64,000 nt of DNA from Kryptolebias marmoratus (taxonomy: Eukaryota; Chordata; Actinopteri; Cyprinodontiformes; Rivulidae). Positions 45,703 to 56,354 of this stretch are shown piece after piece. The notes beneath the pieces are model-generated. The model searched no databases. It was not told the DNA's origin and worked only from the letters and a program-made list of their open reading frames with translations. The DNA is taken from NCBI RefSeq assembly GCF_001649575.2, contig NC_051438.1, positions 9,666,953 through 9,730,952 on the forward strand, written 5' to 3'. The position numbers were made by a program, and so were the translations under genes. The first letter of the stretch is position 1, and each line of letters starts with the position of its first letter.

Positions 45703-48385
45703 CCGGAGTGCGCCGCTGTTTGCCTGATGTGGACACTTAGACCTGAGTTTGCGTGCAAAGACAAACACACCAGGGATGTTAGAGTAGACGGTGGTCGGTG
45801 GCGGCGACGCGTTTGCCTTCGCATGTCCATGTGTGTTGCTGCGTTGGCACATTTGCAGATGTCTTTATATCGAAGGGGCATTGTCGTTTTTATTTCCCCC
45901 TGAATCCACCGGGGTTATCGCGGCTGCCGAGCTGCCAAAAGGAGATTTGTGTCTTGCAACATCTCGGGGAAAGGAAAAAAAAAAACAAAAAAACACACAC
46001 ACACACGCACGAAATCCATTTCCCTTCACATTGTTTAAACGCTCCTATCTAAGTCTCCTGGATAAGAGAGCTTACATGAAACAATTGTAATCCCCTCACT
46101 ACCTAATTTAAAGGTGAGATTACCAAATAAGTGTCAGAATTGCATCAGGGTTTTAAAAAAAAAAAAAAAAAAAAATCTTCCAAGCTTAGATTCCCATCTG
46201 AAATCTGATTCCGTGTAAAACCTGTTGCAGTTTTGGCGTGGCTCCGTCACAACACCCAAGCGATCTTGGAAACCCGGTGCGAAACGTACAGTAACCGCTC
46301 GCTGAAGGAGCCCTGATTGACGAGCACTTTGTTTCGGAGCTCTAATGAGGACTCGCCGTCGCGCCTGTGCCATGCCTCGACTTGCAGACGAGCCTCTCTC
46401 CCTTCGTTGCCATCGCTTTGTCTCCCTCTGAGCCGCGCGCTCGCTCATTAAAACGTACGACCGCTATCAGCTCTCTTAGCCTTTGTCTCCACGCTAACCT
46501 CGCTAACCCTCCTGCGGTTCTTACTTCAACACGACTTGAGCAAACTTGACGGGGGGAAAATAAAAAAACAACAACTTTGGAACATCATTAAAAGAACAAT
46601 GGACCGTGTTTACAAAGGATACGAGGGGTCCACTGTGACATTGCGCCGTTCCCTTAGGCCTCGGAACGATCTAGTTTATAGCCACCATGTAACGTTTATG
46701 TTTAAGGTAACATTCATGCTCGTCTTATTTTAAGGCAAGGGCAACAGGCAGACTGTGAAAAAAAAAATATCACAAATGACTTTATTCGAAGGTGTAATGG
46801 CAGCAATCTAATCAAAGCCACTAACGTTATTTATTGTTGGTAAGTTTGGAGCGGTGTCAGTAAGATAACCTTGAGCACAAATGTCAGTTTCATAGTATTA
46901 CCATATTAAAACACAATTTTAACAAATATAAAATAAAGTACTACAATAAAAATGGAGCATGTGATCTAATTCAAGGTGGTAGCTGTACCGACTCAAGTGT
47001 ACCGGATCACGTTAGGGAGTGTCTCAGATTACCCTGAGTCTATGAATTGGATTAGTTCTAAAAAAAACAGGTTTTATTTGGTTTTTAGCAGCAAAGATTT
47101 ACAACTCGATGAATGACCAAAACACAAACGAACCGCGTTCCTCCGATCAGATTCGTAAACCCACGGCAACCAAACATCAAAAACACGTGTGTCGGTTTGT
47201 TCGTCTTCAAATTAATAAAATGAACAAACTTTAAAATAATCTGCCGTTTTGGCAAATTATTGAAGCATATCGTTGTTAGCGAAAGCTTCCCGGTTTTCGT
47301 GACGGACCTGAAAAAAAAAACAAAAAAACGGAGCTCCATTGGTAGTTTGACAGCTTTATGTCACAACGTTTTAAATACTCCAAATTTATATACATTTAGT
47401 TTTATCTCTCCCACTGGTTAATGCTACATCCTTTTTTTTTGACAATGTTGGCCAACTAACAAATAATGTTTTGCTAACTGTATCTGAACTGTATTTTTTA
47501 TCAACTTGAGAAGCGGCAAAACAAACGACGTTAACACCGGGACAATTCTTTACGATTTCCATAATACAAAAGTTGCCATGTTTAGCATTTCGTACCAAAG
47601 TGCTTTACAAATATAGACAAAATTAACAGGAAAGGGACACACACACACTCACAAATACAAACTTTTAAATAGTTCGAAAGACAACTATTAAAAGCGGCAT
47701 TAAACCATTTTAAAGCCAATTAAGTTAAAAGCAACAGCAAACAAGCAAGTCTTTTATTTTAGGCTTCGATGTAACACAGCCACACGGAACCAATTTACGG
47801 TACAAGTGGGTGTTGTCAGAACAAGCAACAGTGTACTCTAAAATGATTTATCACGTAATGCTTAATAAATTACTTGAAATGTATAAATTAAGTAGCCTCT
47901 CCACTGGGGCGGTGTTATTTAATGCTTTATTGAGATATAACATTTACAACATAGGTAGGACACATCCCCAGACAATATAAACTAATAGCTCAGCGGTACA
48001 AATAGTAATAAATTCACGCTCAAGGGCAGTTATGGTTTGAGTAGCTTCACAATTTGAGCTAAATGTGAAAGTGTCCATATACATGTTGAAGCTAGCTAAT
48101 AATGGAGCTTTGGATGCAACTGCAATGGGTGGGTCGCTTCTTCCGGGCTTGTTTTCGTTCACCTGGTTCCAGGGATCTGGCAACCCTGGTCACGAGCTGG
48201 CACGTCGCGTGACCGGAGAAAACCAGCCCCGAGTCTGGCATCTGGTCAAAAAGAGCTCAAACCACAGGAACCGTAAGGAAGACAAGTTTAGATGTTTCGG
48301 CTCGGGGCTTTTTGAACACCGTGGTATATCTTAAACCTGGACACCAGCACAGATCTGGTAGCGTGTTTCCTACTCTGAGTCAACT
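45703..48385. other. Intronic sequence, no gene seen
   Basis: Contains poly-A 46154-46174 and AT-rich sequence from 46740 to 48000. Nothing recognised. Confidence 0.4.
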
Positions 48386-48387
48386 TA

Positions 48388-48475
48388 CGGTAAATGGTTT
48401 GCCCTGATATAGCGCTGCTTTATCTAGTCCAAGGACCCCAAAGCGCTCTACACTACATTCTGACATATTTAGCTT
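48388..48475 (+). repeat. Short dispersed fish repeat (AGCGCT...CCCCAAAGCGCT)
   Basis: GGTAAATGGTTTGCCCTGATATAGCGCTGC, then CTAGTCCAAGGACCCCAAAGCGCTCTACACTAC, is a recurrent fish repeat motif. Class unknown to me. Confidence 0.55.
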
Positions 48476-48479
48476 TGAT

Positions 48480-49235
48480 TTAATAAGCATTTTGTAAAAA
48501 AAAGAAAGTTCACTAACAATCTGAATTCCAAGGGATAAAAAAAACCAATTTGAAGGCATAGACTGTTATCTTTCCTCTGTTATCTAATCAGATTATTTGC
48601 GAACCATTTTTAGATAACTTGATCGATTCCCAAACAGGCATTCTGTGGTATCAGATAACTTGTTTGCGTGACCAACAGCGCATGTTCCGACGGATTTCAA
48701 TTTGCAGTTTATAAATATATAAAAGAGTAAGAACATTCTTAAGGAAAACACGACTGGAGAAGCAAAAAAAAAACAAAAAACTTGTAGGTTGCTGGCAAGT
48801 TTCTCGATCCATCTTGGCCACTTTCTCTGCTGACAAATGCATGTTATCCACAAGAACAAAGAAAATTACTTCTTGGATGGGAAAATTTTTCTTGGAAAAA
48901 CGAGGGTACTCAAATTGATTTCGAGATCCACAAGCTGTCGAGTGTAAATAAACTCATGCATGAAGAAAATGAAAAAGAAAAAAGGGAACGTGCTTTGCTG
49001 TTATGTCTTATTTTTATGTTCCTAAGATCACATGATGAGAGTTTTATATTAACTTAGGGAGTGAAAATGTTGGGAAATGAATCAGGCCCCCGAAGCAAAG
49101 AATAAAACGATTAGTTTGAACATGATTTTTTTATTTTTATTTTTATTATTTTTAAATTTAAACCGTTTCGTCTTAATTCAGTTCCAGCTTGGCGTTTGTT
49201 TGTTTGTTTGTTTACAGTGTCGCTGCCCTGTCAGG
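48480..49235. other. AT-rich intronic sequence, no gene seen
   Basis: T-rich sequence and a short (GTTT)n run at 49193-49213. Nothing else recognised. Confidence 0.4.
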
Positions 49236-49239
49236 TCAA

Positions 49240-49470
49240 CAGATGTGGGCCGACCTGCCTTGATGCATTCAAATTAAATCCAAATTGAACAATATTTCCC
49301 GGCGCCGCTGCGTTCATAAGGCTTGAATGCTAACTAGGGGACTGTAAATGTTTGAGGCAATTTGAAAACCCATTTTCTTTCCAACCATTATCTCCAGTGT
49401 TTGCCGGAAATGGAACACTCGAATCTTTCTAGTGTATTAATTTAGCTCTGTGATCAGACATTCATAAAGA
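49240..49470. promoter_or_regulatory. Candidate conserved non-coding block
   Basis: TTGATGCATTCAAATTAAATCC, GCGTTCATAAGGCTTGAATGC, GGACTGTAAATGTTTGAGGC and TCTAGTGTATTAATTTAGC are unique and complex. Suspicion by composition only. Confidence 0.3.
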
Positions 49471-49474
49471 AGTT

Positions 49475-50335
49475 GTCAAGTTCTTGTAAAAAAACAAAAC
49501 AAAAAAAAAAACGATGTCCTGCAGCCAATCAGTATCAAGTGCTTTACTCAGGCCGTGGTAATTACACAGATATTTGCATTTTCGCGCAGAACTGTATCAG
49601 TCTAATGAGCAACAGAGCCTTCCTCTGGACTGACTTGTGTTGCTCGCTGCCTTCCTGCCAGAAGGACGGTGATGAAAAGTGCACTGATGTAAAACCAGCA
49701 GGCTGTCTAACACATGCCAAAGTGTCAATCTCGGAAGAAAAGCAAATAAAGACAAGCTAAAAGAAATTAGATTATTAAGCTAATGATGGAGTAGTCAAAT
49801 AATTAGCGTCCTATTAAAAAAGGAAAAAAAAACCAACATTTGTTGTAACAGCTACTGTTGCTGAAGATTTCACACAGAATTCATTAAAATGACTGATATT
49901 ATTTATGCTTTTTTCTCTCTTTTACAAACCCTGTGTTTTACAGACCCTAATGGTCCGAAGGGGGGGACTGATGTTGATCATGAGATGATTAAACCACAGC
50001 TCAGTGTGATCTGAAAACACGACTTGTGACGGTTCTGTTTCTGTTTAAAATTCACAGCGATAAATCGGCGTTTCAGGGAGCCGGGTTCTGTGGAAAGGTT
50101 TCGATCAGTTCTCGTCTCAGCTGGGTCTTTGCACATTTTCTCCAGGTACTCCTGTTTTCTCCTACAGGCCACCCAAAAAAATCAAACAAACAAAACAAAA
50201 AAACAACAAAAAAATTTAAAATTCTATGTTGCTCTGGGATGGACCGAATACATGTCCATGGTGTACCCCAACCGCTGGAGATAGGTGCCAGCTCCAGCTC
50301 CGAATATATTAAACGGATGGATAGATTTGTGTAAA
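49475..50335. other. Intronic sequence, no gene seen
   Basis: Unique to AT-rich sequence. 50215-50330 (GGGATGGACCGAATACATGTCC, GGTGTACCCCAACCGCTGG) is a degenerate SINE tail like that at 35500-35620. Confidence 0.45.
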
Positions 50336-50339
50336 CACT

Positions 50340-50760
50340 AACTTATAAAGCTTATAAACCTTTACACTGCTGTTAGCTTCACATTAATCATTTGCATAAA
50401 ACTCAGTCTAGCGTCAGCAGCTAGCTGTAGCCCTTCCAATGCAACCTGGGGCACTTCCTGCATGAAAGTCACAATATTTCTGCCAAAATAACTGTGTATA
50501 AAAAGAAACTGGGTGAAACGGGAAGATTTATGAAGCGTTGGCATGAACCCCTGTGAAATTTTTAAGATTGAAGTTTGAAGATGGCTGCAATCTAGCTGGT
50601 CCCCCTCTCTGACCAGCCATTACCTTGTCAATCATGTCAGAAATAAACTCTATTTCTCCAAACCGAGGCTGTTCAAAGAGCCGTCTGTGACAGATATTAC
50701 CTGTTCACCGCCTTTCCACAGAACCCCACTTAAAATCTGAACTGTTCCTTTAAGCCGCCG
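50340..50760 (+). repeat. Dispersed repeat family B, long copy with internal deletion
   Basis: CCTTCCAATGCAACCTGGGGCACTTCCTGC, GAAGATGGCTGCAATCTAGCTGGTC, AACTCTATTTCTCCAAACCGAGGC and TTCAAAGAGCCGTCTGTGACAG-ATATTACC, ending CTTTCCACAGAACCC. It aligns with the copies at 28190 (reverse) and 62100 (reverse). The CAGGTAAG core is lost by a deletion. Confidence 0.65.
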
Positions 50761-50764
50761 GCGT

Positions 50765-51150
50765 GTAACGGGGCTCGCGAGGCTTTTTATTTTTGCACAC
50801 CTGCTTTTTCATGCTAGGCAGAAAAAAAGAGAGAGAGAGAGAAAAGAAAAGAAAAACATCTCTTTACTTTCAGCTTCTTTGATAACCAGCAGGTTTCATT
50901 CGTTGCAGAGCTTTTGTCTCCTGCTGTAATATTGCTCCAAAAAGGAAAATTTGAAACAAAATAAAACAAAAAAAAAAAAGAAAAAAAAAGGAGAGAATCT
51001 TTTCTTTTTATAAAAAATACATAAGGTTGACGCAGAATTGTCCCCGAGGGGGTTTGCGCTCCTTAGCCTGAATTCTGTTTCTCTCTGCAGGAGAAAAATG
51101 TCTAAATTAGGATGCGAGGAAATAATTTCCTACACCAAAAGAGCTCCTCC
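50765..51150. other. Low-complexity intronic sequence
   Basis: GA run (50829-50850), A-rich runs (50955-50995). Nothing else recognised. Confidence 0.5.
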
Positions 51151-51154
51151 TCGT

Positions 51155-51640
51155 GGGGGTTGTCATGGTTTTGGGATACGTTCAGGAGCTTCTTTTTTTA
51201 AATTATTATTTTAATTCGTACTTTGCTTGTTCCTGCTCGCATCTGCTTTATTTACTTCCCGTCTGTGTTTAGTTTTCCCTTCAGTTTTGCAGGTTGTCTA
51301 TGTTCAATCAGCGATCGCTCCCCTTCTACATCCTCGTGTTTACTAGTTCCTCCGTTGTGTTTTTCTTATTCCTTCTGTTTAACTATTCCCTGGTTCGTTT
51401 TTTTTTTTCTTTTTCCCCTCTCTATATGCTTGTCATGCCTGAGGTATTTTTGCATTTTTTGTTTCTAGTTCGTGCTGTCTGCCTTCTCCCCGTCTGCCGC
51501 TGTTGCTCCAACACAACGTGCCCATGTACGACCTCAGCCTTCTTCATTAAACTGGAATTTCTACCTGTCTCTGGTGTCTCTGCCGGGCTCTGTTTGGGCC
51601 CACTCCTCATTAATCCTTCACAGCAGCCGTACTTCTTTAA
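51155..51640 (+). mobile_element. Possible degenerate LTR-type or UTR-type repeat
   Basis: TTGTCATGGTTTTGGG followed by a long T/C-rich stretch, then TTCATTAAACTGGAATTTC, CTGTCTCTGGTGTCTCTGCC and GGGCCCACTCCTC, resembles a repeat common in fish. It ends in an AATAAA-like signal and a short downstream tail. The class is uncertain; simple pyrimidine-rich intron sequence is the alternative. Confidence 0.35.
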
Positions 51641-51644
51641 ATGT

Positions 51645-52270
51645 GCTGGAGCATTCTCCTTCAGCACCATCTTTAAAAAAATATATGTTGAAAAGAGGCA
51701 AGCTTAGGATCCACCGAGCCCTTGTACACTAGTCTGACTATTTAGTTTAAGGCAGATTTCCTTTGTACTGTTTTTATAACGAAAATTTGGTCCAAACGAT
51801 TCTAACGCAAATGCTGAAATGCCCATGCCACGCCACTAGGTGGCGAAAACATTCGCAGCTGGCTAAAGATTACAAAAACTCTTCTTCTTTTGATACCATA
51901 AACATATTATTCTCGGTTATTCGCTATTTTAGCACACGATCAAAGTTTAATGGTGACAAAGATGTAGAAAAAAAACGCTTCATTGGTATTTTTGTGTGTA
52001 GGACATAAAGTGATAGTAGGCATACGCAAAACAGGCTGCTACGTCATTGTTTCCCAAAAGATCGATATCTTAATCCCACAGAGTTTTATCACAAAGTCCG
52101 TACTTCAGCTAAAAACAAAAGCTTTACAGAATCTCCACTTTGGAAAGTGTTGTCTTTATGTTTTAAATCTCCCCAAATCACTTTCACCAAAACGTGCTGT
52201 TTGTGTGTGGATAAGAGGAGCAACGGCAGAAGAACGTCTCAGATTTTAAAAAAAAACTTCCAAAGGCTGT
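51645..52270. other. AT-rich intronic sequence, no gene seen
   Basis: Nothing recognised up to the minisatellite. Confidence 0.4.
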
Positions 52271-52275
52271 CATCC

Positions 52276-52470
52276 CTGTGTTCCCTGGATCTCTATGTTC
52301 CCTGGATGTCTATGTTCCCCAGATCTCTATGTTCCCTGGTACCCCCTAATGTTCCCAGATCACCTATGTTTCCCAGTACCTATGTTCTTTGGATCCCCAA
52401 TGTTCTTCAGTGCCTATGTTCCCCCGCTACCCCTATTGTTCCCCAGTACCTATGTCCACCGGTTTGGTTC
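52276..52470 (+). repeat. Degenerate minisatellite of the 16-17 bp CTATGTTCCCC motif
   Basis: CTATGTTCCCTGGATCT-type units start at 52276, 52293, 52310, 52327 and 52346, then drift. The motif (C)CTATGTTCYCYGGTAC is that of the array at 15639-16102, but the period is 17 and later 16-19. Confidence 0.85.
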
Positions 52471-52569
52471 AATGATACAATACTTGCACTGTAATTCAGT
52501 ATTTTTTTTCATTTGTAATCAAAGAAATTTAAAGAGGGAGCCAAGTATCTTTCATGACCTTCATTATTA

Positions 52570-52610
52570 ACCTCAGGAGAACATAGGTACTGGGCAACAT
52601 AGGTATGGAC
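52570..52610 (-). repeat. Inverted two-unit copy of the same minisatellite motif
   Basis: GAACATAGGTACTGGGCAACATAGGTA is the reverse complement of two 16 bp units (CCTATGTTGCCCAGTA, CCTATGTTC). Confidence 0.75.
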
Positions 52611-52614
52611 CCCT

Positions 52615-53090
52615 TCCAGAGCTGTACAGAGCCCGATTTGTCAAATCACTGCAGCTCCTTCAACCACAAATGAAACACAGATAATAAATGTACATTAAAA
52701 GACACATAGGTTAGTGTTAAGCAACGTATGCACACAGGGTCATGACTTTAAGTGGGAGGCATAAAAAACAACTGCTTAAGACCCCTTTAAAAGTTTCTAA
52801 GAAACAGAAAAAAAAAAGTTTGAACCACTGAGAAGCAAATTGTTTAAAGATTTGTGTACTTCACAGTAGGTTAAAGTCTTTCCACGCAAAACAACTCTGC
52901 ACACCAGGCCTCCTGTGACATTTACGCACCAACATTATACTCGCCTCTTTCCCTAACATTTGCCTCTTTGCTCTACATTCGCAGATGACAAATTGAAATG
53001 GACACAAAATTACAACTTCTGTTTTTCCACAGAGCTGCTGTGTAAATTCAGCCACAACGACCTCCATTACGACCACTTCTTTCTTTCCTC
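52615..53090. other. Intronic sequence, no gene seen
   Basis: AT-rich unique sequence. Nothing recognised. Confidence 0.4.
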
Positions 53091-53094
53091 CGCC

Positions 53095-53290
53095 AACGAG
53101 GTTATGGTTTCTGTAGCGTTGGTTTGTTCATCTGTTCCCAAGATTACTTACAAACCAACAAACAGTTTCTGACTACATTGGGGTTGTCACAAGAAATAAT
53201 TGATTAGATTTTGGTGGTGATCCGGATCACGCTACAATTTTTTTTATGCCCCCACAGCCCTGGCAGAGGTTTGTGCTTATCCTCTTCACT
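53095..53290 (+). repeat. Dispersed repeat resembling a fish LINE 3' region
   Basis: GAGGTTATGGTTTCTGTAGCGTTGGTTTG, AAGATTACTTACAAACC and TTTTGGTGGTGATCCGGATCACG, then CTGGCAGAGGTTTGTGCT, match the order of a common vertebrate repeat. Middle section is deleted. The name is not known to me. Confidence 0.5.
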
Positions 53291-53299
53291 TATATGTGA

Positions 53300-54715
53300 T
53301 TAGTCAGATATAAATCTCAGGTCTCCACACTTCAGGCAGGTGAAGTGTCACACAAACAGGGAAATTTAAGAAACTTTTACTTGGCAGCCATCCTAAGGGA
53401 ACTGATCAGACGTCTCAGACATCTTGGCTCTCTCCACACTATTCCAAATAAACAGTGCTTTCCAGTGGACGGGGTGTTTTTCTCATATACTAACAAAAAC
53501 AAGGAATTGCCAATAGGTGGTGAGAACATCTATATTTACTTTATAAAATACAGAAAAATAAAATAGAAATAAAAAAAAGATTGATTTTGGCCTTGCTGAA
53601 GGGTCTTCCAAAACTCGTTTTTCTGTCCTTTTCTTGGTAGTGATAATGTTTACAATTTCCCCTCAGTTATGAATTCTTCAGGACGCGGTCAAAGTTTAAC
53701 GGTGACAGAATTAAGAGAAAGCGAGACAGACGCAAAAAAAAAAAAAAAAACCTGTCTCGGTTTATAGGCCACGTGCATAGTAGGCTGCTTTATCATCGCT
53801 TTAAAAAGTTTCGTACCTTCTGTCCATCGATTGAGTTTCGAGATTCAGAGTTTTTAAAACGTTTCCACTGGAGTGGATGAGAGGTGTAAACAAAGCCGAA
53901 AATATCTGCGTTTTGTTTTATTTTTAATATCTGGATTAGAGTGGGCGTGGCCTTTATTTTACAGCTTGAAAAAGTCCAATCCAATGGATCCACTTCCTCG
54001 TTTTGTTTTTTTGTTTTTTAAATCCAAATTCATTGTTATATACTCTGTGTTTTGTATTTTATCAGCAGCCTGGTGTGTTATCCATCCAAATAATTTGCTG
54101 AGGTGTTCTTTGTCATTGTTGTTGTTGCTGTCATTGTTTGGGTGTTATTCTCTAACTATACAAAACCTGATTTCAGCTCTTTTGGAAGTTGGTAATCCTG
54201 GTGAAGAACAGAGAGGAAAGGGAATTTAAAATATCTTTCGGAATGACACTTTTTTTTTTTTATTATTTAGAAATAATGCTGTCTTAGAGAACTCCGAATA
54301 CCTTAGTCAGCAGCTGTTTGTATTATATTTCTCTTGGGTTTGCTATACTTCCAAGTCTGTGGCTCTTTGCTATTAAACAAGACGTCTCACAAACAAAAAG
54401 TCTGATCTGTGAACAGCACAGAGGCCCCGATCACGTGAAGCGCCTTTATAATAAACTAAAATGAGCTGAAAACACTGGACACACCCAAGGCTTAAAGATC
54501 AGCGTTCAGTGCCTCAGTAAGTACCTACACCAAGGTATCTAAGTTTCCCCAAATGAAAATACACCAGTGCTGTTAGTTTTTCTTTATGCAGCCTAAAACA
54601 GCTCTCACTGATGCTGACCTTCTCCAGTAATGTGGCACTCACCCTAAAATGCTGATCCAATTCATACCCAGACTAAGAGCTGCTCCAGAACCCATTTGAT
54701 CAATTCACAAGCCTG
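53300..54715. other. Intronic sequence, no gene seen
   Basis: Contains poly-A 53734-53750 and T-rich runs. Nothing recognised. Confidence 0.4.
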
Positions 54716-54738
54716 CTTTGCCTTTTTTCAGGGTCTTT

Positions 54739-54740
<2 letters not shown>

Positions 54741-54776
<36 letters not shown>
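54741..54776 (+). repeat. (GT)18 microsatellite
   Basis: Perfect 36-base dinucleotide run followed by a G-rich tract; the longest in the window. Confidence 0.97.
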
Positions 54777-54779
<3 letters not shown>

Positions 54780-54799
54780 CGGGGGTGGGGGTGGGGGGG

Positions 54800-54895
54800 A
54801 TTTTAGTTGTTTAGGTGTCAGAGATGAAATACACCCCCGGAGAGGCTGCCGGTCCATCACAGGACCTAAGGCTTGGTTTTTGGTCTCTTTGGAAA
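54800..54895 (-). mobile_element. SINE/LINE-tail fragment between two GT microsatellites
   Basis: On the minus strand, CTGTGATGGACCGGCAGCCTCTCCGGGGGTGTATTTCATCTCTGAC matches the tail of the fish repeat at 35480-35560. Only the tail is present. Confidence 0.55.
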
Positions 54896-54938
54896 TAGCA
54901 CTCAAATTCACTAAATCATTCAAAGGTATTAAATTCTT

Positions 54939-54956
54939 GTGTGTGTGTGTGTGTGT
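54939..54956 (+). repeat. (GT)9 microsatellite
   Basis: Perfect dinucleotide run followed by GGGTGGGGGTG, the same arrangement as at 54741-54800. Confidence 0.95.
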
Positions 54957-54964
54957 GGGTGGGG

Positions 54965-56055
54965 GTGTACTGAACACACATCAGGGTCCGGGCTAAGCAA
55001 TCAGCCTTTTTTTACATACATTGCTTTTATTTTCTTGACAAAAGTGAGACTCCTTCTGGTTTAAGATGAATAAGACAGTAGAATGTCTTTTTTTTTTCTT
55101 TTTTAAATTGCCAGTTGAGCACTTTTAAACACTAGTTGAAACATGTTGCCTTAGAGCCTCCCCACTAAGCAGGTCTGGTTTGTTTCTCTGCTTCTGTAGG
55201 GTTAAAGGAGAAGGAAAAACAAAAAGGAGCATTTGGTTTTATTTTTTTCTCTTCTACCAAGCCTCTACTGAACCATGACCCTAAACTAAGTTTTTTTTTA
55301 TTCTGCTCTTGTTGTCCCGTCCCTCAGCACCGGATAATTAGTCCGTAATCAGCTGGTAACTAGATGTTTGACCTTTGAGAGATGAAGATGCTGTTTGTGC
55401 TTTTGTTTTTTTCATTTCTTCTAATGTCAGCTTTTCCTTCCAGACTTTCTGATCTGATCCCTTCCTCGTCCACATTTTCCCAAGTTTCCAGAGAGTCCTC
55501 CCCACTTTCCAAAAAAAGAAAATAAAACACTTTGGAAAGAAAATCATCGCCTGCAACTTGTACACTTTAAATTCACTGAGTGATGCAAGCAAGCCAGAAG
55601 TTCAGCGACTGTTTGCAGCTGATGGCATGTTTAATAAACCTCACTTTCCTGCTTTCGACCATGTAGCGCGTTTCACCCGCACGGCTGTCAGCGGTAAACT
55701 CTGGCTGAACTGCACTTTATCTTTCTTCTGCCAGCCTCCTCTGCCGCTCCCCCACAGTCATCAGCTCGGGCTGTTGATGTTTGCCTGGGTTTGTCAGCAG
55801 GTGCGTCCGCCGCTCGCCGACTCCTACGGCCTTCCTCGAGGGGAGGCTTCGCGGCTGGACACACACACCCCCGCCGCACCCAACACCTAGCGTGCAGACA
55901 GCAGACAGACGCTGCTCAAACGTGGCCCAAACAGAATCACTCGGTCCTAATCTGTCGTGCCCTCTGTCTATTTCCTCCTCCTCTTTCTCCTTCCCCCCCC
56001 CCAGCCCCACTCACTTCCACACCTCTAAGCGCACACGCAAACACACACAGAGCGG
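54965..56055. other. Intronic sequence, no gene seen
   Basis: Unique and pyrimidine-rich sequence. Nothing recognised. Confidence 0.4.
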
Positions 56056-56059
56056 CTAA

Positions 56060-56350
56060 ATTGACTTGTCAGCTTCAATCAGACGAGGAACAAAAGGATT
56101 CCTGCCAGTTTGAAGCTGACATCATTAATAGGTTTGGGAGGGGGGGCCGAGCTCTGAAGACAAAAGGAGAGCAAGGTCGGCCTAACTTAAAATGCACTTT
56201 CATTTTGGCAGGGATGCTTGGTTCCCCCCCCCCCAGCAGCACTAACTTTCATTATCGCAGAGAACGGGAGGGTGTGTGAGGAGAGTTTGTTGTGCTGATG
56301 GAAAGACATGTGACATCCATAATGCATTTCCTATTAGAGGACGCCACGCA
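56060..56350. promoter_or_regulatory. Candidate regulatory block with a 12 bp inverted repeat
   Basis: TGTCAGCTTCAA (56067-56078) is repeated perfectly in inverted form at 56110-56121 with a 31-base spacer. It is followed by CATCATTAATAGG and later CATCCATAATGCATTTCC. Short C/G runs interrupt the block. Confidence 0.3.
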
Positions 56351-56354
56351 TGGA

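Noticed and set aside
43722..45881. Long open frames over N runs
   Set aside because: They exist only because gaps contain no stop codons.
55791..56279. 162-codon plus-strand open frame
   Set aside because: Proline/serine/histidine-rich low-complexity translation of pyrimidine-rich DNA; no family match.
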